Of a stretch of 64,000 nt of DNA, positions 11,302 to 21,171 are shown one piece after another. Positions within the stretch are counted from its first letter, which is position 1. Every line of letters starts with the position of its first letter. This DNA comes from Pasteurella canis (lineage in GTDB: Bacteria > Pseudomonadota > Gammaproteobacteria > Enterobacterales > Pasteurellaceae), in contig NZ_UGTV01000015.1 of assembly GCF_900454865.1 (NCBI RefSeq), forward strand, positions 1,552,001 through 1,616,000, in the 5' to 3' direction. The notes under the pieces are model-generated. The model was not told the DNA's origin. It did not search any database and worked only from the letters and a program-made list of their open reading frames with translations. The position numbers were made by a program, and so were the translations under genes.

Positions 11302-11829
11302 ATGAATAGACTATCAAAAATCAGTGCAATCACACTTTGCGCATTGTCTTTAGTCGCTTGTGACCAGTTCACAAGTAGCCAAGAAAAAACACAAGGAAAC
11401 GTATCGACAGCGCATGTACAAGTTGATCCAAAAGCAGATTTTGCTCTCTTTACTGAATTTCAACTTGCACAAAATGAAAAAGTGGCTCAATTAAACCAAC
11501 AACTAGTTGAAATTTTGCAATCAGGTGACAAAAAAGCCTTAGAAACTCTATTAGTTACATTTTCAAAAGAAATTAATAGTATTGTAAAAGAATTAGATGC
11601 ATTAGCTATTTATAGTGCAGAAGTTCGTGCTCTAAAAGAAAAAGCAAAAATCTTACTTGTTACTTCATCAGAACTAATGACAGATAATGTAAAACTACAG
11701 CAAAATCCTTCCGAAGCTGGTGGGCAAGCATTATTGGTGAAAAGAGATGTACTACTTAAAATCACTGATGAGTTTACACAACTAAATAACGAGTTAGCAC
11801 AAAAATACGGTACCCCAGCAACCCAATAA
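11302..11829 (+). CDS. Small periplasmic lipoprotein, function unknown
   Basis: 175 residues from the ATG at 11302, chosen because it has a taagga ribosome site and begins a clean lipoprotein signal (MNRLSKIS... LSLVAC, Cys20). An upstream in-frame ATG at 11239 would add 21 non-signal residues and is unlikely. The mature part is mostly helical, with runs such as KVAQLNQQLVEILQSGDKKAL, and lacks a catalytic motif. It is divergent from glmU; a similar small lipoprotein gene next to glmU is, from memory, seen in Haemophilus. It ends at an uptake-signal terminator. Confidence 0.72.
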   Translation: MNRLSKISAITLCALSLVACDQFTSSQEKTQGNVSTAHVQVDPKADFALFTEFQLAQNEKVAQLNQQLVEILQSGDKKALETLLVTFSKEINSIVKELDALAIYSAEVRALKEKAKILLVTSSELMTDNVKLQQNPSEAGGQALLVKRDVLLKITDEFTQLNNELAQKYGTPATQ

Positions 11830-11854
11830 CGCGTTATAAAACAGAAGAAAAATC

Positions 11855-11897
11855 AACCGCACTTTTACATACCGACAAAAGTGCGGCTGTCTTTTTG
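11855..11897 (+). terminator. Uptake-signal inverted-pair terminator
   Basis: CCGCACTTTT and AAAAGTGCGG face each other 10 bases apart and are followed by a T5 run. Paired DNA uptake signals acting as terminators are typical of Haemophilus-like genomes. Confidence 0.85.
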
Positions 11898-11996
11898 TTC
11901 TTCTTATCAAGTTAAAAACAAAATGTACAACGATAAAATAGACAAAACAAACTAAACTGGCTTGCACAACAATTAGTATCCGATGCTTTATTTTCC

Positions 11997-14005
11997 GTCT
12001 TTAACTACCTATACGGCAGTGAGCATGTACCGCCAATCGCTTTTAAATACCCATGTTTTCTAAGCTGCCTATGCGGCAGTGAGCAAGATGTCAACTTAAA
12101 AATAATGCTTTCTTGATTTCTAAGCTGCCTATGCGGCAGTGAGCCGACAAAAACCACCGCACTTTTCCCTTCGCACTTTCTAAGCTGCCTATGCGGGCAG
12201 TGAGCACGGGACTTGATAACATAATTGATGGGTTAATTTTCTAAGCTGCCTATGCGGCAGTGAGCAAACGCGTCAAAAATTCGGCGGGGGAGGAAGTTTT
12301 CTAAGCTGCCTATGCGGCAGTGATCTGAGGGTGACAGAAAACACGATTATCCCACGCTTTCTAAGCTGCCTATGCGGCAGTGAGCCGACCGTCAAAACAT
12401 CTGCAGGGCATTGATAATTTCTAAGCTGCCTATGCGGCAGTGAGCTGGACGGTTAATAGCGATTTTTTTACCCGCAATTTCTAAGCTGCCTATGCGGCAG
12501 TGAGCCTAACGGAAATCAAGTGAGCATTGGTTTCGTTTTTCTAAGCTGCCTATGCGGCAGTGAGCTGCGCTTGATTCAGTCGCTGGATAACGAAACATTT
12601 CTAAGCTGCCTATGCGGCAGTGAGCTGATTTGTGTGCAATAGCCCGCTTTGTTGTTCTTTCTAAGCTGCCTATGCGGCAGTGAGCTGGTTTATTGGTAAG
12701 CACGGGCAGGATGAAGCTTTCTAAGCTGCCTATGCGGCAGTGAGCTAAACGGAATTTCAGAACTTGCTTTAAAATTATTTCTAAGCTGCCTATGCGGCAG
12801 TGAGCAAAAAGGCAAACACGCTAAATACGTCTTTGTTTTTCTAAGCTGCCTATGCGGCAGTGAGCCCTTTATATAATCATCGTCTTTAATCCAGTTCTTT
12901 CTAAGCTGCCTATGCGGCAGTGAGCCGTTTTCAATATCATCAAGAACAACTAAATCTTTTCTAAGCTGCCTATGCGGCAGTGAGCCTCTTTAGTGCCAGC
13001 TTCCTCGTGCATTTCAATTTCTAAGCTGCCTATGCGGCAGTGAGCAACCGTCGTATGGCGACTTATTCGGCATATGCTTTCTAAGCTGCCTATGCGGCAG
13101 TGAGCATGTATCAAGATCTGCTTGGCTTGGTCTTAATTTTCTAAGCTGCCTATGCGGCAGTGAGCTGACCGGCGCGAATCAGAAAGTACAAGTCGCATTT
13201 CTAAGCTGCCTATGCGGCAGTGAGCAAAATGTTTGAAAAAGTTCAATCTGTTCCTCTTTTCTAAGCTGCCTATGCGGCAGTGAGCTGCTTGTAGTGTTCT
13301 GCAAGCTTCGCAATAATTTTCTAAGCTGCCTATGCGGCAGTGAGCGTAAATCATTCTTATTCTGCCGCGCCCGCGTTTTTCTAAGCTGCCTATGCGGCAG
13401 TGAGCTGATTAGCACTTTTTCTTTTGGCGATTTACGATTTCTAAGCTGCCTATGCGGCAGTGAGCGTGGATTATTTTCTCTCTTGAAATCAAGTTTCTTT
13501 CTAAGCTGCCTATGCGGCAGTGAGCTTATTCAAGTGTTTTTGGAGAATTTTAGTATTTTTCTAAGCTGCCTATGCGGCAGTGAGCTTCAAGTTCAACTTC
13601 ATCAATGGAAAGATAATTTTCTAAGCTGCCTATGCGGCAGTGAGCGTGCAACTTCTCACGTTTAAAATGCGAGTTCCTTTCTAAGCTGCCTATGCGGCAG
13701 TGAGCTTTAGAACATTTGAAGACTGCAACACGCCAGATTTCTAAGCTGCCTATGCGGCAGTGAGCATGGGAAAAGCACTGATAACAAAGTGAAAGTGTTT
13801 CTAAGCTGCCTATGCGGCAGTGAGCAAAACAAATTACTGCAATATAAACAATAAAAATTTCTAAGCTGCCTATGCGGCAGTGAGCTCGCCTGCGGTTGAC
13901 CGCTTAATGCAGCAATTTTTCTAAGCTGCCTATGCGGCAGTGAGCAAGAATTTTCAACAATCCTACAGCTTCTGATTTTTCTAAGCTGCCTATGCGGCAG
14001 TGAGC
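11997..14005 (-). CRISPR. Type I-F CRISPR array, 34 repeats and 33 spacers, no adjacent cas genes
   Basis: Repeats of 28 bp recur every 60 bp with 32-bp spacers. Read on the minus strand the repeat begins GCTCACTGCCGCATAGGCAG and ends CTTAGAAA, close to the subtype I-F (Csy) consensus, which usually starts GTTCACTGCC. The plus-strand left end is the old trailer: repeat 1 (11997-12024) is degenerate, repeat 4 (about 12177-12205) has one inserted G, and repeat 6 (about 12298) reads GATC where others have GAGC. All later repeats appear identical, so the leader end is on the right. Flanking genes are a lipoprotein and srmB; no cas1, cas2-3 or csy gene is in the window. Short ORFs on both strands here are artefacts. 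Confidence 0.97.
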
Positions 14006-14149
14006 TTTGGCAGTTTAATTCAGACCTCAATATTTATCAAGCTTTTGCACATTTTATATACAAAAACCCTTTTTTTAGCTATAAAAATAACCCTTTGATT
14101 TTATTAGATAAAAAACTCATTAAGAAAAAAGGGTTACCTGTATAATAAA
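14006..14149 (-). promoter_or_regulatory. CRISPR leader and srmB 3' region
   Basis: AT-rich segment between the newest repeat and the srmB stop. On the minus strand it contains two AAAGGGTT-type repeats separated by a TTTTTATAGCTAAAAA stretch, then a TATATAAAATG segment before the first repeat. By position and composition this is the array leader carrying its promoter. AACCCTTTTTT and AAAAAAGGGTT arms could also form a long hairpin ending srmB transcripts. The exact promoter is inferred. Confidence 0.65.
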
Positions 14150-15478
14150 TTAATCAGTTTGGCTGACTTGTCCGCTGGGTTTACGGCGCTTACCAATATT
14201 TTTGCTATCTTTATGCCGTATTTTTACTTTTTTCTGCTGTATTTGTTTTTGCTTTTCTTCTCGTTTTGCTTTGATTCGTGCTTTTTGCTTTTTGCTGATT
14301 GTTTTCACTTCACCATCTTTAGGCGCTTTAGTACGAGGCTCTAGACCTTCAATAGTACGTGCTTTTAATAGTTCATCAGTGTAGCGTTTAACTTTGCCCA
14401 ACAATTTGTAATCATGAGCTTCAATAAACGAAACAGCAACACCTTTTTTTCCCGCTCGAGCAGTGCGCCCAATACGATGTAAATAAGTGTCTGCACTGTA
14501 AGGTAAATCAAAATTCATTACATGGCTAACATCCTCAATATCAATACCACGTGCAGCTACATCTGTAGCAACTAATACAGTAACGATGCCATTTTTTAGC
14601 TTATCAATCGCATTATTACGTTGCGTTTGTGCCATTTCACCTTCTAAGTGAGTCGAGCGAATACCTCGTTTACGCAAGGTTTCAGATAAAACTCGAGTAT
14701 CTTCACGACGACGTACAAATACAATACCTCGTGATACTTGTTCTTGTTCAATAAAACGTGCTAATAGCTTAGTTTTATGTTCATAACTATCTGCATGGTA
14801 GTACCATTGCTGGATTTTTTTACGCTCACGACGGCTTGGTTCGGCATCTACTTGGACAGGTTCGGTTAATAGACGAGAGGCAAAATCAATCAACAGCTCC
14901 CCTTCTAATGTCGCAGAAAAAAGCAGTGTTTGTTGACGCCAACGCGTTTCTGCAGCAATTTTCTCTGCATCTTGCCCAAACCCCATCTGTAACATGCGAT
15001 CCGCTTCATCAAAAATAAGAATTTCGACGGAACGACAATCAAAGTTTTCTTCTTTAATGTACTGTAATAAGCGCCCCGGTGTTGCAACAACAATATCTTG
15101 ATTCTTATTAAACACTTCACCGTGATTTTGATAAGCAACGCCGCCAGTGATAGTCGCAATACTTAAGTGAGTAAAGGTTGCGAATATCTCTGCTTGTTCT
15201 GCCACTTGCATCGCTAATTCACGTGTGGGTGTTAAAATCAAAACACGTGGCGCACCTGGCTTACGACGAGGATAATCTAATAAGTGTTGAATGGCTGGTA
15301 AAAGAAAGGCCGCCGTTTTGCCCGTTCCTGTTGGTGCAGAACCTAAAATATCTCGTTGTTCCATTGCAGCAGGAATGGCTTGTTGCTGAATAGCAGTAGG
15401 GCGAATATAGCCTTTTTGTTTCAGTGCCTTAAGTAAGGCAGGATCAAGATCAAAATCGTCGAAATGTGCTAATGTCAT
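14150..15478 (-). CDS. srmB: ATP-dependent RNA helicase SrmB (DEAD-box)
   Basis: 442 residues from the ATG at 15478, where the protein begins MTLAHFDDFDLDP like other SrmB proteins; the 29 codons upstream look untranslated. Motifs in order: Q motif, APTGTGKT (Walker A), DEAD in FDEADRM, SAT, and HRIGRTARAG. The tail is Lys/Arg-rich and ends near KNIGKRRKPSG, very like E. coli SrmB. It assists early assembly of the 50S ribosomal subunit. It sits beside the CRISPR leader and is divergent from trmN6 with an 111-base gap. Confidence 0.95.
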   Translation of the reverse strand: MTLAHFDDFDLDPALLKALKQKGYIRPTAIQQQAIPAAMEQRDILGSAPTGTGKTAAFLLPAIQHLLDYPRRKPGAPRVLILTPTRELAMQVAEQAEIFATFTHLSIATITGGVAYQNHGEVFNKNQDIVVATPGRLLQYIKEENFDCRSVEILIFDEADRMLQMGFGQDAEKIAAETRWRQQTLLFSATLEGELLIDFASRLLTEPVQVDAEPSRRERKKIQQWYYHADSYEHKTKLLARFIEQEQVSRGIVFVRRREDTRVLSETLRKRGIRSTHLEGEMAQTQRNNAIDKLKNGIVTVLVATDVAARGIDIEDVSHVMNFDLPYSADTYLHRIGRTARAGKKGVAVSFIEAHDYKLLGKVKRYTDELLKARTIEGLEPRTKAPKDGEVKTISKKQKARIKAKREEKQKQIQQKKVKIRHKDSKNIGKRRKPSGQVSQTD

Positions 15479-15589
15479 GGTTTGTGAGTTTCTATTAATG
15501 AAAAATTGTGGCAGATTATAGCGTACTTTGTACTTATCACGAAATGAAGAAAAACGGTATAGCAAGTGCGGGCTGTTTTAAGGAAATTT

Positions 15590-16303
15590 ATGTCAGCTAA
15601 AAATAATGGTTTTACTTTTAAGCAATTTCATATCCATCATGATCGCTGTGCGATGAAAGTAGGGACAGACGGTATTTTATTAGGCGCTTGGGCAGAAGTA
15701 AAAGAAGCTAAACGAATATTAGATCTGGGTACAGGTACAGGCTTAATTGCTTTAATGTTAGCACAACGTAGTAACGTAGAAAGCCATATTTGGGCTATTG
15801 AATTAGATCACGACGCATTTTTACAAGCAAAAACCAATATTGAACAATCAAAATGGGCAGCAAAAGTGAGTTTACTAGAACAAGATGTGGCAAACTTTTG
15901 TCTCAATACACAAGAAAATTTTGATTTAATTGTTGCCAACCCGCCTTATTTTCCACAAGGTGTAGCTTGTCGCACGGAACAGCGTCAGCTTGCACGTTAT
16001 GCTCAACAACAAACACATGCTGATTGGCTTCATTTCGCCACTCATTGTCTTACTGAACAAGGTAAAATAAGTTTAGTCCTTCCCTATGAAGCTGGTAAAA
16101 CTTTGTTAAAACAGACCGCACTTTATTGTACGCAGTACTGCGAAGTCATCACCAAACAAGGTAAATCACCACAACGTTTGTTACTGACTTTTTCCACACA
16201 GTCTCACGTAACTCAAAAAAGCCAGATAATGATTTACGATAAAAACAACCAATATCACCCCGATTTCATCGCACTTACTCGCGAATTTTACCTTAAATTT
16301 TAA
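15590..16303 (+). CDS. trmN6: tRNA1(Val) A37 N6-methyltransferase
   Basis: 237 residues from the ATG at 15590, preceded by aagga; an in-frame ATG at 15566 has no such site. The SAM-binding motif LDLGTGTGLIALML lies near residue 45 and the adenine-N6 methyltransferase motif NPPY (VANPPYFPQG) near 115. This matches the YfiC/TrmN6 family, which methylates A37 of valine tRNA. An uptake signal lies inside the gene near 16108. Confidence 0.92.
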   Translation: MSAKNNGFTFKQFHIHHDRCAMKVGTDGILLGAWAEVKEAKRILDLGTGTGLIALMLAQRSNVESHIWAIELDHDAFLQAKTNIEQSKWAAKVSLLEQDVANFCLNTQENFDLIVANPPYFPQGVACRTEQRQLARYAQQQTHADWLHFATHCLTEQGKISLVLPYEAGKTLLKQTALYCTQYCEVITKQGKSPQRLLLTFSTQSHVTQKSQIMIYDKNNQYHPDFIALTREFYLKF

Positions 16304-16447
16304 ACTATCCACTTGATATTTAAATACTTTATTTCTAAATCAAACTCGTTCGATAATTTCCAATTTGCTTATTTGGTAGTGATTAAAATAATATCAAAAT
16401 AGACTTATTGTTTAATAAATAAGAAGTGGAGAAACATTTTGGAGCAT

Positions 16448-16481
16448 AAAAAATCCCCCTTAATTAGAATTAAGAGGGGAT
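16448..16481 (-). terminator. Terminator of the pnuC-rhodanese transcript
   Basis: On the minus strand, ATCCCCTCTTAATT pairs with AATTAAGGGGGAT and is followed by T5. It sits just past the stop codon of the rhodanese gene. Confidence 0.85.
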
Positions 16482-16490
16482 AATATCAGA

Positions 16491-17012
16491 CTATTTATTC
16501 CACGGCATGAAGGCTAATAAGCGCGCCATACCACAAAAACCTGTGACGCCTGCAAAAATTAAACCTGCACCAACAAATATTGGGATAGCAAAGAAATAAG
16601 GAGAGGCGACTAAACCTAAAATTGCCCCTAATAATACTAATGTACCTGCGGCAATTTGTACTTGGCGTATCATTTCTAGTGGCTGTTTTTTATCAAATAT
16701 AACGGGGAGATTCGCCGCTTTCCAACCGTCGATGCCTTTCTCAACAATATAAACTTCTGCACCACAGTCAGTATATTGCGCTAGTATTGCCTGTGCATTT
16801 TGTGTACGCATACCTGATTTACAATGGAAAATAATCACTTTTTCATCTTTCAGCTGCGTACAAAGCCCCTGTTTTAATTCATCTAATGGGATAGATTTTG
16901 CTCCAGCGATATGTTCACGACGGTGTTCATCAGGTTGGCGAATATCAACTAAAACTGCGCCAGCAAGACAACGCTGTTGTGCATCTTGTGCGGAAATAAT
17001 TGTCACAGACAT
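16491..17012 (-). CDS. Rhodanese-like sulfurtransferase with DUF2892 membrane tail (YgaP-like)
   Basis: 173 residues. The N-terminal rhodanese domain (about 1-110) has active-site Cys64 in CKSGMR. Two hydrophobic helices follow (about 118-165), corresponding to the DUF2892/YgaP-type membrane region. Such proteins transfer sulfane sulfur at the inner membrane; physiological substrate unknown. It has a strong aaggag ribosome site and starts 26 bases after pnuC on the same strand, so the two are probably co-transcribed. Confidence 0.85.
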   Translation of the reverse strand: MSVTIISAQDAQQRCLAGAVLVDIRQPDEHRREHIAGAKSIPLDELKQGLCTQLKDEKVIIFHCKSGMRTQNAQAILAQYTDCGAEVYIVEKGIDGWKAANLPVIFDKKQPLEMIRQVQIAAGTLVLLGAILGLVASPYFFAIPIFVGAGLIFAGVTGFCGMARLLAFMPWNK

Positions 17013-17038
17013 GGCATTCTCCTTTTGTGAGACCTAAT

Positions 17039-17734
17039 TTAGACTTGCTCAAGTTTACGCCAATTATAATAACCATAAATAGAATTTAATAAATAGGCAG
17101 AATACATTGTAACCATAGATAATGATCCCTCTTCGGCCTGTGTCCAAAGCACAATAGAAATCACATTAAGCACTATCCATAAAATCCATTGTTCACGATA
17201 ACGTAGAACCATAAGCAACTGTGCAACCACTACAATGATTGTTGTTAAGCCATCTAAGCCTGTTGAGCTACCACCAGCAGCATTAAGTGCTTGTACAAAC
17301 AATAATGTCCCGATTACAATTGCACTTAATGTAATCGCCCAACCTTTTAAAGTGAGAGATTTACTGATCACACTTTCTGTATTTGTAGTTTCTTTCTGTA
17401 AATTATTTTTCCAGAGGAAGTAACCAATGAATTGTGCAGGGATATATACATAAAGCACGGTATTCATTTCACCAAGATAGTTTGCTCCCCAAGCCACATA
17501 AAAATAGGTATAAGCAAAAATCAAACCAAAGAAATAATTACTGATTTTTCCTTTACTCACAAACACAACACATAAAATCCCTGCAATACCAGATACCATT
17601 GCTAAAATTGATTCTGGGTTTTGAATGTAAATGACGATCTGTGCAATTAAAAAGAGAGAAAGCCAAGCAACTTCAAATGGTTTCCAGCCCCCTAAAAATT
17701 CATTTTTAATCGCCTCTAAATTGAGCTTCATCAT
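17039..17734 (-). CDS. pnuC: Nicotinamide riboside transporter PnuC
   Basis: 231 residues, almost entirely hydrophobic with about seven membrane helices. Segments such as GLDGLTTIIVVVAQLLMVLRY and the C-terminal YGYYNWRKLE match PnuC. PnuC brings nicotinamide riboside across the inner membrane for NAD synthesis, which is the route V-factor-dependent Pasteurellaceae rely on. Two ATGs lie in tandem at the start after a gaggtaa ribosome site; either would serve. Confidence 0.93.
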   Translation of the reverse strand: MMKLNLEAIKNEFLGGWKPFEVAWLSLFLIAQIVIYIQNPESILAMVSGIAGILCVVFVSKGKISNYFFGLIFAYTYFYVAWGANYLGEMNTVLYVYIPAQFIGYFLWKNNLQKETTNTESVISKSLTLKGWAITLSAIVIGTLLFVQALNAAGGSSTGLDGLTTIIVVVAQLLMVLRYREQWILWIVLNVISIVLWTQAEEGSLSMVTMYSAYLLNSIYGYYNWRKLEQV

Positions 17735-18031
17735 AAATTACCTCACTTTGTTAATACAAAAAACGTATTTTCGTTAAGTCAAAAATAGTAGAAAAAAGGT
17801 TAACATATTAAAACATGAACAAAAGTTTTACACTTTCGCCATAACATGTCAATCATAAGCTACATTTAATCAACAAAAATTAAAATAAAATAGCATTTTG
17901 TGACATATGAGATAAATTTATCCTTTTTTACTACGCCTAATAAACTCCTATATTTCATTTTATTTTTTAACTTAACATCGCTAAAATAGCTGGCTATTTT
18001 TTATAAAAGCAATAAGAGAAAGTAATTACAT
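17735..18031. promoter_or_regulatory. Divergent pnuC / rapA promoter region
   Basis: 297 AT-rich bases between two divergent genes, so it must carry both promoters. A small hairpin at about 17981-18001 (AAAATAGC, TG, GCTATTTT plus T run) lies 30 bases before rapA and looks terminator-like. No known riboswitch class is recognisable. Confidence 0.5.
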
Positions 18032-20935
18032 ATGGCATTTGCAGTCGGTCAACGTTGGATCAGTGAAAGTGAAAATAATCTTGGTTTAGGAATCATTGTA
18101 AATATTGATATACGTAGTGTCACAATTTTATTCCCTGCCTCAGAAGAACAACGTATTTATGCATTAGATTCTGCACCTTTAACACGCGTTTTATTTCAAG
18201 TTAATGATGAAATTATCCATCAAGAAGGTTGGAAGGGACGCATCTTAGATATTTTAGAAAACAAAGGTGTGGCATTTTATTTAGTTAAACGTCTTGATAA
18301 TTATGAAGAAGTGACGATTCATGAAATGGATTTAGCTCATCAAGTCACGTTTAGCAAACCTCAAGACCGTTTATTTACTGCACAAATTGATCGTAATGAA
18401 CATTTTAGTTTGCGCTATAACGCATTAATACATCAACAAGCACAATTTCAATCTCCTCTACGTGGTTTACGTGGTATTCGTGCAGGACTGATCCCCCACC
18501 AATTACATATTGCTAAAGAAGTAGGTCAACGTAGTGCACCACGTGTGTTATTAGCGGATGAAGTAGGCTTAGGCAAAACAATTGAAGCGGGCATGATTTT
18601 ACAACAGCAGTTATTTGCTGAAAAAGTGGAACGTGTACTGATTATTGTCCCTGAAACGCTGCAGCATCAATGGTTAGTTGAAATGCTACGTCGTTTTAAC
18701 TTGCATTTTTCTTTATTCGATGAAGAACGCTGTGCTGATTTTGAAGATCCCACTTCAGCATTATGGACTAATCCTTTCACTACTGAATCACAGATTATCT
18801 GTGCTCTAGATTGGTTGCGTACAACACCAAAACGAGTAGAACAACTGCTTGAAGCAGGCTTTGACATGTTGATTGTCGATGAAGCGCATCATCTGGCTTG
18901 GTCAGAAGACAACCCAAGCTTAGAATATCAACTTGTGGAACAGCTCGCACGCAAAATTCCAGCCGTCTTATTACTCACTGCCACGCCAGAACAATTAGGT
19001 CAAGAAAGCCATTTTGCCCGTTTGAGTTTGCTCGATCCTGATCGTTTCTATGATTACAATGCCTTTGTACAAGAACAAAGGCAATATCAACCTGTCGCAG
19101 ATGCTGTACAGAGTTTATTAGCAGATAAACCATTAAGTGCGGTAGAAAAAAATCATATAGCTGAGCTATTAGCGGAGCAGGACATTGAACCAATGTTGAA
19201 AGTCATTGACTCTCAAGCTAACCCAGAACACAAAGCACTTGCTCGCCAAGAGTTGATACATAATTTAATTGATCGTCATGGTACAAGTCGCGTACTATTT
19301 CGTAACACGCGCCAAGGTGTTAAAGGCTTCCCACATCGCACCTACAACCAAATTACCTTAGCTTTACCCAAGCAATATAGTAATGCAGCCAATGTATTAA
19401 CAATGCTCGGTGAAATCGCCGAAAAAGACGCATTCTACCCCGAACAAATGTTCCAGAAGCTCAATCCTGAGGCACGTTGGTGGGACTTTGATCCAAGAGT
19501 TGAATGGCTCATCACCTTTCTAAAAAATCACCGTGATGAAAAAGTATTAGTGATTTGTCGCCATGCTAATACAGCGATTCAATTGGAACAAGCATTACGT
19601 GAAAAAGAAGCCATTCGTGCTGCTGTTTTTCATGAGAAAATGACAATTATCGAACGTGATCGCGCTGCTGCATATTTTGCTCAGACAGAAGAGGGCGCTC
19701 AGGTATTACTCAGCTCAAGTATAGGTTCAGAAGGGCGTAACTTCCAATTTGCTTGTCACCTTGTACTCTTTAACTTACCTGATAACCCTGATTTATTAGA
19801 GCAATGTATTGGTCGATTAGATCGTATTGGACAAACACGCGATATTCAAATTCATGTCCCTTGTTTTGCAGATAGTATACAAATCGTTCTCGCTCGTTGG
19901 TATCACGAAGGACTAAATGCCTTTGAGGAAACCTGTCCAATGGGGATGACATTGTTTGAAAAATACCAACAACAACTTAATCAAATTTTACAAAAACCAA
20001 CCGAACTTGATGGTTTTGATGACTTCATTACTCAGACACGTAAGCAGCAAATAGCACTTAAACAGGCCTTAGAAAAAGGTCGTGATCGTTTATTAGAATT
20101 AAATTCTAATGGGGGCGAACAAGCACAACATCTTGCAAGCGATATAGAGCAGCAAGATAGCTCACCAGAATTAATTAATTTTGCGTTAAATCTATTTGAT
20201 ATTATTGGACTGGAACAAGAAGACTTAGGTGAAAAATCAATTGTTATTAGTCCAACAGGTACTATGCTTGTGCCAGATTTTCCGGGTTTAAAAGAAGAAG
20301 GTACAACAGTTACTTTTGATCGCCAACTTTCACTTGCACGTGAAGATCTCGACTTTTTAAGCTGGGATCATCCTATGATTCGCAACGGTATTGACTTAAT
20401 TACTTCAGGCGATATTGGCAAAAGTGCCGTCAGTTTATTAATTAATAAAGCTCTACCTGCGGGAACACTTTTACTTGAAATGATCTATGTTGTTGAAGCA
20501 CAAGCGCCAAAAGGCTTACAACTCACTCGTTTCTTGCCACCTACACCTATTCGTTTATTATTGGATCAAAAAGGCAATAATCTCGCTGAACAAGTGACTT
20601 TCAATGCGTTACAAAAACAGTTGAAACCAATTGGTAAAAACATGGCAAACAAAGTCGTAAAAATGGTGCGTGCTAATATTGAACAACTAATAAAACAAAG
20701 TGAGCAAAAAGTCATTGCACAAGCGGAACAAATTATCCACAATGCACAACAGCTTGCAGATTATACTCTCAGTACTGAATTAGATCGTTTAACTGCATTA
20801 CAAGCGGTCAATAAAAATATCCGCCAAGCTGAAATCGATGCGCTCGAAGCTATCCGTACACAGTCTCTTGCTCAACTAAAACAAGCCACATGGCGTTTAG
20901 ATAGCTTACGTGTGATTGTGAGTAACAAAGAATGA
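18032..20935 (+). CDS. rapA: RNA polymerase-associated ATPase RapA (HepA)
   Basis: 967 residues, matching the E. coli protein (968). It has N-terminal Tudor-like domains (about 1-105), then a Swi2/Snf2 motor: Walker A in [12 protein letters not shown] near 178, DEAH near 284, and the helicase C-terminal motif GRLDRIGQ near 595. RapA binds RNA polymerase and promotes its recycling. An uptake signal lies near 19137. The gene is transcribed away from pnuC. Confidence 0.96.
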   Translation: MAFAVGQRWISESENNLGLGIIVNIDIRSVTILFPASEEQRIYALDSAPLTRVLFQVNDEIIHQEGWKGRILDILENKGVAFYLVKRLDNYEEVTIHEMDLAHQVTFSKPQDRLFTAQIDRNEHFSLRYNALIHQQAQFQSPLRGLRGIRAGLIPHQLHIAKEVGQRSAPRVLLADEVGLGKTIEAGMILQQQLFAEKVERVLIIVPETLQHQWLVEMLRRFNLHFSLFDEERCADFEDPTSALWTNPFTTESQIICALDWLRTTPKRVEQLLEAGFDMLIVDEAHHLAWSEDNPSLEYQLVEQLARKIPAVLLLTATPEQLGQESHFARLSLLDPDRFYDYNAFVQEQRQYQPVADAVQSLLADKPLSAVEKNHIAELLAEQDIEPMLKVIDSQANPEHKALARQELIHNLIDRHGTSRVLFRNTRQGVKGFPHRTYNQITLALPKQYSNAANVLTMLGEIAEKDAFYPEQMFQKLNPEARWWDFDPRVEWLITFLKNHRDEKVLVICRHANTAIQLEQALREKEAIRAAVFHEKMTIIERDRAAAYFAQTEEGAQVLLSSSIGSEGRNFQFACHLVLFNLPDNPDLLEQCIGRLDRIGQTRDIQIHVPCFADSIQIVLARWYHEGLNAFEETCPMGMTLFEKYQQQLNQILQKPTELDGFDDFITQTRKQQIALKQALEKGRDRLLELNSNGGEQAQHLASDIEQQDSSPELINFALNLFDIIGLEQEDLGEKSIVISPTGTMLVPDFPGLKEEGTTVTFDRQLSLAREDLDFLSWDHPMIRNGIDLITSGDIGKSAVSLLINKALPAGTLLLEMIYVVEAQAPKGLQLTRFLPPTPIRLLLDQKGNNLAEQVTFNALQKQLKPIGKNMANKVVKMVRANIEQLIKQSEQKVIAQAEQIIHNAQQLADYTLSTELDRLTALQAVNKNIRQAEIDALEAIRTQSLAQLKQATWRLDSLRVIVSNKE

Positions 20936-21023
20936 TACATTAGAAAATCACCACACGTTTAACGAGTCGTACAAGGATAATACTTGTATCTATATAAGTT
21001 TGAATAAATAGTAAATATAAAAG

Positions 21024-21116
21024 AAAATCCCCGATATAACCTGTTCCAACGCGACGCTCCGTTTTCTATCAAAATAGACTCGAATGAAGAAAACGTAGTC
21101 AACGGGGGATTTCTTT
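21024..21116 (+). other. Nested inverted-repeat element between rapA and rluA
   Basis: Outer arms AAATCCCCG and CGGGGGATTT enclose a perfect 8-bp inner stem (CGTTTTCT at 21060-21067 with AGAAAACG at 21088-21095) around a 20-base loop, ending in a short T-rich run. It could end rapA transcripts, but the size and nesting are unusual for a plain terminator. It could also be a small structured RNA or a remnant of a miniature element. Confidence 0.55.
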
Positions 21117-21171
21117 AGTGACGTTGTTTAGACAAAAAGAAAATAACACACTGCATATAAAACAGAAAAAA

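Noticed and set aside
11997-14005. CRISPR spacers matching the satellite at 45-58 kb
   Set aside because: I compared spacers by eye with the element on both strands and found no match longer than about ten bases; a proper search is needed.
12506-14030. Several repetitive ORFs on both strands within the CRISPR region
   Set aside because: They are translations of the 60-bp repeat-spacer unit and lack ribosome sites.
17981-18001. Small hairpin before rapA as a riboswitch
   Set aside because: It is too short and matches no known aptamer; noted only as terminator-like.
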